Positions 48,899 to 57,566 of a DNA stretch of 64,000 nt are shown piece after piece. The translations under genes were made by a program, and so were the position numbers. The stretch's first letter is position 1; every line of letters starts with the position of its first letter. This stretch comes from Sphingosinicella sp041916975 (GTDB lineage: Bacteria > Pseudomonadota > Alphaproteobacteria > Sphingomonadales > Sphingomonadaceae): NCBI RefSeq assembly GCF_041916975.1, contig NZ_JAYRYK010000001.1, forward strand, positions 992,001 through 1,056,000, written 5' to 3'. The notes under the pieces are model-generated. The model was not told the origin of the DNA, searched no databases, and saw nothing but the letters and a program-made list of their open reading frames with translations.

Positions 48899-49866
48899 GC
48901 TGCGAGGCTGAGGAAGGACACCGGCGCGGTGGGCGTCAGCACGATCGAACGCCCCTCGCCCGCTTCGTAAAGCTCGCCATCAAGGATCACGCTGGCGCGC
49001 TTGCCCTCGATACGGATTTCGTCGCCGCGCCGGAGGTGTAGCCCACTGAAGCGCGCGCTGCCAAGCCGCCCGGCGAGCGCGGACACCAGCGCCTTCAGCA
49101 CCGTCGTGCGACGCTGCTCGATTGCCATCAGCTTCAGGGGACCGGCGCGGTCGCTGAACGGCGTGGCGAAATTGAGCAGCAAACGCTCGAGCGTCGTGAC
49201 CATCAGCACGAGGAAACTGCCTTCGACCGGCACGCCATCGCGCTGCAGCGAGACACGCATCGGGCTTGGCCGCACCGGATTCCATCGCGCACCCGCGCCG
49301 ACGAGCACGCTCGCGATGACCACGATCGTGGCGATCAGGTGGCTGACCCAGTTCGGCAGGCCGAGCGGGTAGATCTTGTTGCGGCAGAACAGGATCGCCT
49401 CGGCAAGGCCCGCGCCGCCAAGGAACATGCCGAACACCGGGCGCGCCGCGATACCGTCGCTGAGCGCGATGAGCTGCCGCGCGACGACATGCGGATCAAC
49501 GCCCGTCTCGACGATCTTGAGGATGTTCCCCAGCGCCTCGACCGGATTGGCACCCGCGCCGAGATCGAGCGCGATGAGGTTGGTCTTGCCGTTCGGCAGC
49601 ACCGCAAGCGGCGGAACCGCGCCCTTGAAGTGATGGCCGTTGTAGATTTCGGTGAGCGCCGCCTGCACGGTGCCGTCGCCGCCGTTAATGACGAGCACGG
49701 CAGGCTTCACGCGCGCGATCATGGCAAGCGCGTCGGGCACTTCGGAGATATCCCCCACTTCGTAGTGGAAGATGTTCGGATGCTGCGCCACGAACTCCCG
49801 AATGCGCGGCAACGCGGCCTTGTTGCCGGTCGAGCGCGGATTGGAAAGGAGTGCGACGCAGGCCAT
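48895..49866 (-). CDS. Diacylglycerol-kinase-fold lipid kinase, ceramide kinase candidate
   Basis: 323 residues. The DAGK catalytic signature NGGDGTVQAAL at 61-71 and the conserved VLPNGKTNLIALDLG at about 95-109 identify the family (diacylglycerol, sphingosine and ceramide kinases). A hydrophobic stretch (LIATIVVIASVLVGAGA) lies in the middle. The position beside spt matches the Caulobacter gene cpgB, characterised as a bacterial ceramide kinase; that parallel, not the motif, suggests ceramide as substrate. It is coupled to the Tam41-like gene downstream. Start MACVALLSNPR at 49866. Confidence 0.85.
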   Translation of the reverse strand: MACVALLSNPRSTGNKAALPRIREFVAQHPNIFHYEVGDISEVPDALAMIARVKPAVLVINGGDGTVQAALTEIYNGHHFKGAVPPLAVLPNGKTNLIALDLGAGANPVEALGNILKIVETGVDPHVVARQLIALSDGIAARPVFGMFLGGAGLAEAILFCRNKIYPLGLPNWVSHLIATIVVIASVLVGAGARWNPVRPSPMRVSLQRDGVPVEGSFLVLMVTTLERLLLNFATPFSDRAGPLKLMAIEQRRTTVLKALVSALAGRLGSARFSGLHLRRGDEIRIEGKRASVILDGELYEAGEGRSIVLTPTAPVSFLSLAA

Positions 49867-49867
49867 G

Positions 49868-50416
49868 TCAGTCGCGCCTTGCCACAAGGGGCTTCACGGT
49901 GAGCAGCCCCTGCCTGTAGTTCAGGATCACATCGACAACCGTGACGCCATCGCGCGCGACGAACATCGCGTCTTCATAATCGGGCTTCGACAGGCCGAGC
50001 TTCGGATTGCCCGAAAAGCCGACGCCATCCTTCGAAACCGAGAGCTTGCCGTTCATGTCGCGATCGTGAAGCACGGCCATCGAGAACTCGCCGAAGCGCG
50101 GCAGCACCATGCAGATATTCATGTCGCCGGACGCTGTCGTCGGGATTTCGATGCGCTTCAGCTTCTTGCCGGAAGCGAGAAATTCGTCGGGATTGTCGCT
50201 GTAGAGCTGAACCCGGAGATTGCCGCCGCGGTCCTTGAAGCCATAAATGCGCACAAGCGCGGCCGGGCCGCGCGCACCGGGCGCGCAGGCAGCAGCTTCG
50301 GGGCCGATGATCGTCTGGGCGGCGGCGGGCGCTGAAAACGCGCCGAGAACCACCGTCGTCGCGATCAGCGAACGGACAAGCCCCCGGAAAGACGCATTGG
50401 AACGCTTCAGCACCAT
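49868..50416 (-). CDS. DUF2141 exported protein
   Basis: 182 residues. Signal peptide ending SAPAAAQ (about 34), a Cys pair in the early mature part (AACAPG and later NICMVL), and a DUF2141 beta-sandwich with NLRVQLYSDNPDEFL, FGEFSMAVLHDRDMNGKLS and the ending GFSGNPKLGLSKPDYEDAMF. Function unknown. It is the first gene of the minus-strand module and lies two bases before the kinase gene, so a periplasmic role in the same lipid pathway is likely by position. GAGGAGG precedes the ATG at 50416. Divergent from lptF. Confidence 0.88.
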   Translation of the reverse strand: MVLKRSNASFRGLVRSLIATTVVLGAFSAPAAAQTIIGPEAAACAPGARGPAALVRIYGFKDRGGNLRVQLYSDNPDEFLASGKKLKRIEIPTTASGDMNICMVLPRFGEFSMAVLHDRDMNGKLSVSKDGVGFSGNPKLGLSKPDYEDAMFVARDGVTVVDVILNYRQGLLTVKPLVARRD

Positions 50417-50533
50417 GAACCTCCTCGACCTTCCCCCTTCTCGAATCACCAAATAGTTGATGCATCGCTGCTCTCCCGTGGTATCGGGTCCGCTTGCGGC
50501 CAAAATTTGACCAAGGATCGACAAAACCAAGAG

Positions 50534-51757
50534 ATGCTGGCCCGGTTCGACAGGTACATGGCGCGGCTGATCGCGGTGCCGCTGTTCGCGACACTGATGA
50601 TCGCGGCCATGCTGCTATTGCTGGAGAAGATGCTGAAATTGTTCGACTTCGTGGTGAACGAAGGCGGGCCCGCATCGGTCGTCTGGCGTATGCTCGGCAA
50701 CCTTATTCCGCAGTATCTTGGGCTTGGAATCCCCGTTGGCCTTCTTCTTGGCATATTGCTCGCTTTCCGGAATCTGGCGCTTTCGAGCGAACTCGATGCG
50801 CTGCGCGCCGTGGGAATCAGCTACATGCGGATGCTGCGCGTACCCTACATGTATGCGCTGCTGCTCGGTCTCCTGACGCTGCTCATCGTCGGTTTCATCC
50901 AACCGATCAGCCGCTATGCCTATGAAGGCCTGGAGTTCGAGCTGCGCTCTGGCGCGCTCGGCGCCACCATCGATGTGGGCGAGTTCGTGCAGGTGGCGCG
51001 CAATACCACGCTCCGCGTCGAGGAAAGCCGCAATCATGGCCGCGACCTGCGCGGCATCTTCGTCAGCGGCCAGAGCGCCGACGGCAAGACCGTTTCCGTC
51101 ACCGCCGCGCGGGGTACGTTCCTCGCCACCGATGACCCGGACGTGATCCTGCTGCGGCTCACCGACGGCACGCTCGTGCACGACGCGCCCGGCTACAAGC
51201 AGCCGCGCGTGCTCACCTTCCGTATGCACGACCTGCCGATCGACCTGCCGCAAATCGAGCTGTTCCGCATTCGCGGCGCCGAAGCCGACGACAACGAGCT
51301 GACGCTGCCCGAGCTCTACCGTGTCGGCTATCTCGGCCAGGGCACCACGACCGAGGAGAACCGGCACGCCGTGCGCGCGAACCTGCACCGGCGGCTGGTG
51401 CAGGTGTTCGCGGTGATGGTGATCCCGCTGCTCGCGGTGGCGCTCGCGGTGCCGCCGAAGCGATCAACCTCTGCGGTCGGCGTGTTCGCCGCGCTCACCA
51501 TCCTCATCGTCTACAACGAGATTTCAGAGGCCGCCGAGCGATCCGGCGCGGCAGGGAAAGCCGATATCGTGCTCAGCCAGTGGGGCAGTTTCATCGCGTT
51601 CAGCCTGCTCTGCGCGTGGTTCTTCCATGTGCTCGCGAACGTACCGGGCGGCCAGCCGATCGCGATGATCGAACGTGGCGCGGGCATCGTCACCAAGTGG
51701 ATCGTCAGCCTGTGGCGCCTGATCCGCCGCCGCTTCGGAAAAGCGCAGACCGCATGA
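50534..51757 (+). CDS. lptF: LptF/LptG-family permease (LptF)
   Basis: 407 residues. Three membrane helices at each end (from about 12-37, 55-77, 95-122 and again after 300) flank a periplasmic beta-jellyroll region with TTLRVEESRNHGRDLRGIFV. This is the LptF/LptG (YjgP/YjgQ) architecture of the transmembrane part of the ABC exporter that pulls lipid out of the inner membrane. Start uncertain: ATG 50534 preferred; TTG 50507 and ATG 50558 are possible. Coupled to lptG. Unlike the usual alphaproteobacterial order, lptD, surA and pdxA do not follow; sphingolipid genes do. Confidence 0.92.
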   Translation: MLARFDRYMARLIAVPLFATLMIAAMLLLLEKMLKLFDFVVNEGGPASVVWRMLGNLIPQYLGLGIPVGLLLGILLAFRNLALSSELDALRAVGISYMRMLRVPYMYALLLGLLTLLIVGFIQPISRYAYEGLEFELRSGALGATIDVGEFVQVARNTTLRVEESRNHGRDLRGIFVSGQSADGKTVSVTAARGTFLATDDPDVILLRLTDGTLVHDAPGYKQPRVLTFRMHDLPIDLPQIELFRIRGAEADDNELTLPELYRVGYLGQGTTTEENRHAVRANLHRRLVQVFAVMVIPLLAVALAVPPKRSTSAVGVFAALTILIVYNEISEAAERSGAAGKADIVLSQWGSFIAFSLLCAWFFHVLANVPGGQPIAMIERGAGIVTKWIVSLWRLIRRRFGKAQTA

Positions 51758-52857
51758 GCAGCGCGCTCTCGCTCTGGCCCTCGCCGACCATCGCGACCTA
51801 CACGGCGCGCCTGTTCATGATGCGCACGCTTGCGTTCGCGATCGGCCTCGTCGCCATATTGCAGACGCTCGACCTGCTCACCGAATCGAACAAGATCCTG
51901 GCCATCGACGGCAACGGCAACGCCGAGCTGCTGCGCTACGTGCAGCTTCGCATTCCGCAGCTGATCTCGCAGTTTCTGCCCTTTTCCGTGCTGCTCGGCG
52001 CGCTGGTGACGATGGCGACGCTGAGCCAGAACAGCGAAGTGACGATCTTCCGCGCCGCCGGGCTTTCCGCGCACCAGATCCTCTACCCGATGATGGCCGC
52101 GGCGCTCGGCGTTTCGCTGTTTCACTTCGCGTTCAACGAGATGGTGCTGGTGCGGACGAATGCCGAACTCATCGCGTGGGAGAAGGCCGAATACCGGCGC
52201 GATGCGGAAATCGACACGAATCCGCTCACCGACGTGTGGGTGCGCGAGGGGCGCGAGATCATCCATGCCGACAGCGTGACCGGAAACGGCGCGGCGACGG
52301 TGCTGCACGGCGTGCGCGTCGACCGCCGCGACGGCAGCCGCCTGCGCCAGATCATCAACGCGCAAAGCGGTCGCCCGGACGGCAACGCCTGGCTGCTGAA
52401 CGACGTCCGCATCTTCACGGTGCGCACCGGCGCGCTCTCCCGCGTACCGGAAATCCGGCTCGGCACGGGTATCGAGCCCGACCGCTTCACGATGCGCGCG
52501 CCCGATCCGGACCGGACGAACATCGCCGATCTCTGGAAGCAGACACGGCTTCTGGAATCGGTGGGGCGCGGCACGGATTCGCTGCGCGTCGCGCTCTATC
52601 ACAAGGTTTCGCTGCCGCTTTCGGCCGTGCTGATGCCGTTGCTCGGCGCGGTGACGGCGTTCGGCCTTGCCCGATCGGGCAAGCTCTTCGCGCGCGCCGT
52701 CGTCGGCATGGCGCTCGGCTTTGCGTATTTCGTCGCCGACAATTTCATGGTGGCGATGGGCGAGTTCGGCTCCGTACCGCCGTGGGCGGCGGGCTGGGCG
52801 CCGTTCCTTCTGTTCTTCCTCGTCGGCGAAGCCGTGTTGTTCAGGACTGAAGAATGA
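51754..52857 (+). CDS. lptG: LptF/LptG-family permease (LptG)
   Basis: 367 residues with the same six-helix plus jellyroll layout; QFLPFSVLLGALVTMATLSQNSE (in pieces) and FRAAGLSAHQILYP are the conserved cytoplasmic coupling region, and HKVSLPLSAVLMPLLG begins the second helix set. The periplasmic part includes LTDVWVREGREIIHADSV. ATGA overlap with lptF, and another with the flippase gene downstream, ties the exporter to the following sphingolipid-island genes. Confidence 0.92.
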   Translation: MSSALSLWPSPTIATYTARLFMMRTLAFAIGLVAILQTLDLLTESNKILAIDGNGNAELLRYVQLRIPQLISQFLPFSVLLGALVTMATLSQNSEVTIFRAAGLSAHQILYPMMAAALGVSLFHFAFNEMVLVRTNAELIAWEKAEYRRDAEIDTNPLTDVWVREGREIIHADSVTGNGAATVLHGVRVDRRDGSRLRQIINAQSGRPDGNAWLLNDVRIFTVRTGALSRVPEIRLGTGIEPDRFTMRAPDPDRTNIADLWKQTRLLESVGRGTDSLRVALYHKVSLPLSAVLMPLLGAVTAFGLARSGKLFARAVVGMALGFAYFVADNFMVAMGEFGSVPPWAAGWAPFLLFFLVGEAVLFRTEE

Positions 52858-54392
52858 CAGGCGTCGATGCTTCGGGGCCAAAGGGAATCAGCAAAAAAAC
52901 AGTCGTGAAAAGTGCGGGCGTCGTGGCAATGGCCCGGCTCGGCGCACTGATCGAAGCGGTTGCGCAGCCGGCGTACATATGGATGTTCGGCCTCGCCACT
53001 TACGGCATCTACATGGCGCTGTGGGCGGCAGTGAACATGGTGTCGAACATCGCGGACCTTGCGATGACCAGCGCAATGCAGCGCGCCATTCCACAGGCCC
53101 GAAGCGAAGAACGTGCGCACAGCGCCCTCAAGACCGCGCTCGTACTCGGCATGGTGCCGAGCATCGTCATCGCGCTCATCGTCAGCCTCTTCACGGCACC
53201 CGTCGCCGCGATGTTCAACGCCGCTCCGAAGGACAGGGCATCGCTTGAACTGGCTGTCGCCATATTTGCCTGGGCACTGCCGCTGTGGACCTTCGTCGAA
53301 CTTGCAACCTCGGCGTCACGGGCGCGCAAGGCCTTCGGACCGGAAGTCCGCCTCAGAATCTTCTGGGAGCAGATCGTTCGCCTGCTGATGGCAGGTGTCG
53401 CATGGCTTGCAGGGTGGATGACGATGGGCCTGATCGTGGCCCATCTCGCGTCGCTCGCCATCACCGCCGCGCTCGGCTGGCGGCTGCTTAGCCGCTACTA
53501 TGACGTGCGCCTGCTGATCCGCGCCCCGTTCGACGCGGAGGTCCTGCGCGATCTCCTCGGCACCGGGATCGGCATTCTGCCGGCCAATATCGCGGCGCGT
53601 GCCTTTTCGGACTTACCTCCGCTCGCCCTCAACATGATGCTGCCGGGTGCGGCGGGTGCCAGTGCGGCGGGTCTCTTCGGTATCGCACGGAAGATCGCGT
53701 CGATCCCGCTCATCGTGCGACACAGCCTGCACTACGTCATTCAGCCGCTGGCCGCCGAACAGGCGATGCACGACAAGCAGCGGATCAACCCCGTCTACGG
53801 CTTCGCCTCGCGCCTTTCGATGATTCTGCTGCTGCCGATGTCTCTCCTTCTGGCGCTTCTGGCGGAGCCGATCCTGCTGCTTTTCCCGCGCGAGGCGGCT
53901 GCCGCAGCGCCTCTCGTGGTGGTGCTGACGCTTGCGCGCGGCATCAATTCGATTGCGGGGCCGGCAAACGGTATCCTGCAAATGATCCGGCCCCGATACC
54001 TGCCTACGGCGAACGCTGCACTCGGCATTGCAGTGTGGGTTCTCGTCACGTGGCGGCTTCCCACCGACAATGTCGCACTTGCCATGGCCTGGGGGGTGGC
54101 TTGCGGCGTCTTCGTGATGGAGTGGCTGGCGCTCGCCGAGCTTTGGCACACCGACCGCATCCATCCGTTCGGAACCCCGTTCGGGCGTGGTCTCGCGATC
54201 CTCGGGGGTGCTTCCCTGCTCATCTGGGCGGCGCTGGGCAGCCACAGGCCTTTCCCCTTGTGGCTCGACATCGCCTTGCCTATCGCTTCGGCAGTGCTTT
54301 TGGTCTGGCTAGGCCTCCGCTTCGCTCTCACGGCGCGGGAGCGGCAAAGCCTTGGCCCGATCGGGAAGCGACTGGGGTTATCGGGGGCCTAG
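52854..54392 (+). CDS. MOP-superfamily oligosaccharide/lipid flippase
   Basis: 512 residues with about 12-14 membrane helices. The N-terminal KSAGVVAMARLGALIEA and IYMALWAAVNMVSNIADLAM, and the middle segment LFGIARKIASIPLIVRHSLHYVIQPL, resemble Wzx/MVF-type flippases of the MOP superfamily. Such proteins move lipid-linked saccharides or other lipid intermediates to the outer leaflet. Start at 52854 overlaps the lptG stop (ATGA). Local base composition is slightly less GC-rich than its neighbours. Substrate unknown; a glycosylated or phosphorylated sphingolipid is a positional guess. Confidence 0.82.
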   Translation: MTGVDASGPKGISKKTVVKSAGVVAMARLGALIEAVAQPAYIWMFGLATYGIYMALWAAVNMVSNIADLAMTSAMQRAIPQARSEERAHSALKTALVLGMVPSIVIALIVSLFTAPVAAMFNAAPKDRASLELAVAIFAWALPLWTFVELATSASRARKAFGPEVRLRIFWEQIVRLLMAGVAWLAGWMTMGLIVAHLASLAITAALGWRLLSRYYDVRLLIRAPFDAEVLRDLLGTGIGILPANIAARAFSDLPPLALNMMLPGAAGASAAGLFGIARKIASIPLIVRHSLHYVIQPLAAEQAMHDKQRINPVYGFASRLSMILLLPMSLLLALLAEPILLLFPREAAAAAPLVVVLTLARGINSIAGPANGILQMIRPRYLPTANAALGIAVWVLVTWRLPTDNVALAMAWGVACGVFVMEWLALAELWHTDRIHPFGTPFGRGLAILGGASLLIWAALGSHRPFPLWLDIALPIASAVLLVWLGLRFALTARERQSLGPIGKRLGLSGA

Positions 54393-54404
54393 ACAGAATA
54401 TCGC

Positions 54405-55526
54405 ATGAGCCGCAAACGTGTCGCGTTCCTGTTCGTCGGCGGCGCCCATCAGGTGCTCCACAGCGCATCCGTCGCAGCGGAACTGGGGTGCAACCCGCGC
54501 TTCGACGTGACCTGCTTCGTTGCCCAAGCCGATGAACGAGAGATGCTGCAACAGGTCGCGCGGGCGTGGCCGGAGTCCAGTCTTACCATCGCCGATCTCT
54601 CCGTGCCTTTGTGGTCCTCGCTCATCGGACGGCTGTGGCCGAAGTTCCGCGCCCTGAAACTTCCGCGCCTGTTGGCGAACCGGAAGCGCTTTTCCACCTT
54701 CGACGCCCTCGTCCTCACCGAGCGGACCTCGACGATCCTGAAGATGCTGCCCGGCTGCCCTCCGCTGATCCACATCCCGCACGGCGCCGGAGACCGGGCG
54801 CGCGGTTTCGAACCGAGGCTGCGGCGGTTCGACCTCGTAATCGTCTCCGGCGAAAAGGACGCGCACCGGATGACGTCGGAAGGGCTTGTCGAGACGTCGC
54901 GTATAGCGGTTTCCGGGTCGACGAAGCTCGATGCGCTCGATCGGCTCAGCGTGGGTCGCCCCCGCCTGTTCGGCAATGACAGGCCCGTGGTGCTCTACAA
55001 TCCCCATTTCGAAGCCGCCCTCAGCTCATGGCCGCGCTGGGGCAAGCAGATCATCGACGCCTTCGCGGCGCAATCGGATTTCAACCTGATTGTCGCGCCG
55101 CATATCCGCCTCTTCGAAGGCGCCTCTGCGGCCCAGCGTGAAGCCTTCGAGGCGTGTGCCGTACAGGATCGTATCATCGTCGATGCCGGTTCGGTCCGCT
55201 CGTGCGACATGACTTACACCAACGCCGCCGACATCTACCTCGGCGATGTCAGCAGCCAGGTTTACGAGTTCCTCGCCCGTCCGCGACCTTGCGTGTTCCT
55301 CGACAGCACAGGGGCGGACTGGAAGGACAACCCGAACTATGCCTTCTGGCATTTCGGCGAGGTTATAACGGACGTATCCGAGGTTCTGCCCGCCACCCAC
55401 CGCGCACCTGCCGCGCATCCGGCCTTCCTCGAAACGCAGGAGGCGGCGGTCTCCGCCGCCGTCGGCGGAGAGTGGCGCGGCGCATCGCAAAGGGCGGCGG
55501 CAGCGATCGCGAACTTTCTCGGGTAA
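54405..55526 (+). CDS. CDP-glycerol glycerophosphotransferase-like GT-B protein
   Basis: 373 residues. It looks like a two-domain GT-B fold. Motifs: LIHIPHGAGDRARGF near 123-137, VVLYNPHFEAALSSW near 193-207, IVAPHIRLFEG near 225-235 and YLGDVSSQVYEFLARPRPCVF near 280-300. The last, D.SS..YEFL..rp..F, is the donor-binding signature of the TagB/TagF glycerophosphotransferases (D.SS...DF); UDP-GlcNAc 2-epimerase-like proteins share parts of it. Known relatives transfer glycerol phosphate from CDP-glycerol. Position after a flippase suggests head-group or polymer assembly; the substrate is unknown. Confidence 0.6.
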   Translation: MSRKRVAFLFVGGAHQVLHSASVAAELGCNPRFDVTCFVAQADEREMLQQVARAWPESSLTIADLSVPLWSSLIGRLWPKFRALKLPRLLANRKRFSTFDALVLTERTSTILKMLPGCPPLIHIPHGAGDRARGFEPRLRRFDLVIVSGEKDAHRMTSEGLVETSRIAVSGSTKLDALDRLSVGRPRLFGNDRPVVLYNPHFEAALSSWPRWGKQIIDAFAAQSDFNLIVAPHIRLFEGASAAQREAFEACAVQDRIIVDAGSVRSCDMTYTNAADIYLGDVSSQVYEFLARPRPCVFLDSTGADWKDNPNYAFWHFGEVITDVSEVLPATHRAPAAHPAFLETQEAAVSAAVGGEWRGASQRAAAAIANFLG

Positions 55527-55638
55527 GTCGGTCGCGGCGCGCTGGCAACGATCACAATACTGTCCTAAATATGCCGCATTGCCGCGAAATAGAGGCATCC
55601 TGGATGCGGCTGGACCGCACGATTTGCAGGATCAGAAT

Positions 55639-56412
55639 ATGCAGCTTCTGAAGGGCTATCGGCTTGGGATGTGGAGCAAGAGCCACAACCTGTCGAAGAT
55701 GACGTTCCGCGAACTCGTCGTCGCCTATTTCCAGTATTACGCGATTCAGGCGTATCTGCTGCTGACGGTGGCATCGCTCTATGTGGCGTGGGCCCACCCG
55801 ACGACGCTTCTGCGCGGCGCGGCGGCAGCGGCGATTGCCATCGCGGCCTATCCGCTGGCGTGGTTCCTGCTGCACCGCTACGTGCTCCACAGCCGCTGGA
55901 TGTTCAAATCGCCGCTGACGGCGCGGACTTGGAAGCGCATCCACTACGATCACCACCAGGATCCGAACCACCTCGAGGTGCTGTTCGGCGCGCTCTACAC
56001 GACGCTGCCAACCATCGCGATCGTCACCATCCCCGTCGGTTACGCGATCGGCGGCATCGGCGGCGCGGCGTGGGGTTTCGGCGCGGGACTGCTCACCACC
56101 TGCTTCTATGAGTTCTGCCACTGCATCCAGCATCTCTCCTACAAGCCGCGCTCGCCGTGGCTCGTGGAAATGAAGACGCGCCACATGGAACACCACTTCC
56201 ATGATGAAGACGGCAACTTCGGCATCACCAACTTCGTGTGGGACAAGCTGTTCGGCACCTACTACCAGCGCGGCGAGCGCCCGGAGAAGAGCGAGACGGT
56301 GTTCAACCTCGGCTACACGACCGAGGCTGCCGAGAAATGGCCATGGGTCGCGAAAATGTCCGGCGGCGTCGCCGAAGGGCATCCGCGCCAGCGCATGAAA
56401 AAAGCGGCCTAA
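55639..56412 (+). CDS. Sterol desaturase/fatty acid hydroxylase superfamily protein
   Basis: 257 residues with about four membrane helices. The di-iron histidine boxes are complete: HRYVLH near 93-98, HYDHHQDPNH at about 112-121, CHCIQHLSY and the final HMEHHFHDEDGNFG. Fatty acid hydroxylases of this type make 2-hydroxy acyl chains in ceramides, which are characteristic of Sphingomonas lipids. Eight bases separate it from the bCerS-like gene, so the two are probably made together. Start MQLLKGYRLGMWSK at 55639. Confidence 0.9.
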   Translation: MQLLKGYRLGMWSKSHNLSKMTFRELVVAYFQYYAIQAYLLLTVASLYVAWAHPTTLLRGAAAAAIAIAAYPLAWFLLHRYVLHSRWMFKSPLTARTWKRIHYDHHQDPNHLEVLFGALYTTLPTIAIVTIPVGYAIGGIGGAAWGFGAGLLTTCFYEFCHCIQHLSYKPRSPWLVEMKTRHMEHHFHDEDGNFGITNFVWDKLFGTYYQRGERPEKSETVFNLGYTTEAAEKWPWVAKMSGGVAEGHPRQRMKKAA

Positions 56413-56420
56413 TTCTCGAC

Positions 56421-57566
56421 ATGGGGGGCAGCATCGACATCCGGCCGGTCGTGAGCACGGCCGACCGCAAGACGTTCATCGACCTGCTGTGGACACTCTA
56501 CGCGAACGACCCCAACTGGGTGCCGCCGCTGAAATCAGAAGTTGCCGGGCTTATCGGCGGTGCAAAGAGCAATCCGTGGTTCGAGCACGCCGAAGCCGCG
56601 TTCTGGCTCGCCTACAAGGACGGTAAGCCGGTCGGGCGCATATCCGCGCAGGTCGACCAGCTCGTTCTCCAGCACATGGGCGCGGGCACCGGGCAATTCG
56701 GCATGTTCGAGTGCATCGACGATGCCGATGTCGCGAACGCGCTTCTGGACACGGCGGAAGCCTGGCTGAAAGCAAAGGGCATGACACGGTCGCTTGGACC
56801 GATCAGCCTGTCGATCTGGGACGAGCCCGGCCTCCTCGTCAGTGGCTTCGAACTGCCACCAACAGTGATGATGGGGCACCACCTGCCCTATTACGAAGCG
56901 CTGATCGAAGGCCGCGGCTACGCCGGCGTGAAGGATCTGCACACCTACGAACTGCCGATCGCGACCGGCTTCCCGCCTGCGTTCAATCGGATCGTTGCAG
57001 CCGCCGAGAAATCCAGCCGCATCCGTATGCGCAATGTCGACAAGTCGCGTTTCGATGCCGAGGCCGCGCTGATTCTCGACATCCTGAACGATGCCTGGTC
57101 CGACAACTGGGGCTTCATCCCGCTTACCCCTTCGGAAGTGGCGTATGTCGGCAAGAAGCTGAAGCCGATCGTCTTCGAAGACCTGATTCGCATCTGCGAG
57201 GTGGACGGCGAACCGGTGGCCTTCATGATCACGCTACCGGACGTCAACGAGATGACCGCCGATCTCGACGGCAAGCTGCTACCGTTCGGCTGGGCGAAGC
57301 TGCTGTGGCGTCTGCGCGCGCCGAAGGTGCGCCGGATGCGCGTGCCGCTGATGGGCGTGCGCAAATCGATGCAGGGCAGCCGCCTCGCCAGCTTCATGGC
57401 GCTGATGATGGTGGAGCACATCCGCCGCGCCGCCGTGAGCGTCTACGGCGCGACGCAGGGCGAACTGGGCTGGGTGCTGGACGACAACGGCCCGATGAAA
57501 TCGATCGCCGAGATCATCGAATCGAAGATCACCAAGACGTACCGGGTCTACGAAAAGGCTCTCTAA
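56421..57566 (+). CDS. GNAT-type ceramide synthase, bCerS-like
   Basis: 381 residues. It belongs to the GNAT-like family (IDLLWTLYANDPNWVPPLKSE near 20-40, SNPWFEHAEAAFWLAYKDGKPVGRISA, FGMFECIDDADVANALLD, MMGHHLPYYEALIEGRGYAGVKDL in pieces, and EIIESKITKTYRVYEK at the end) that in Caulobacter includes the bacterial ceramide synthase bCerS. That enzyme N-acylates the sphingoid base. It is 8.4 kb from spt, with the kinase and export genes between. It ends overlapping xthA by 4 bases on the opposite strand. Confidence 0.88.
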   Translation: MGGSIDIRPVVSTADRKTFIDLLWTLYANDPNWVPPLKSEVAGLIGGAKSNPWFEHAEAAFWLAYKDGKPVGRISAQVDQLVLQHMGAGTGQFGMFECIDDADVANALLDTAEAWLKAKGMTRSLGPISLSIWDEPGLLVSGFELPPTVMMGHHLPYYEALIEGRGYAGVKDLHTYELPIATGFPPAFNRIVAAAEKSSRIRMRNVDKSRFDAEAALILDILNDAWSDNWGFIPLTPSEVAYVGKKLKPIVFEDLIRICEVDGEPVAFMITLPDVNEMTADLDGKLLPFGWAKLLWRLRAPKVRRMRVPLMGVRKSMQGSRLASFMALMMVEHIRRAAVSVYGATQGELGWVLDDNGPMKSIAEIIESKITKTYRVYEKAL

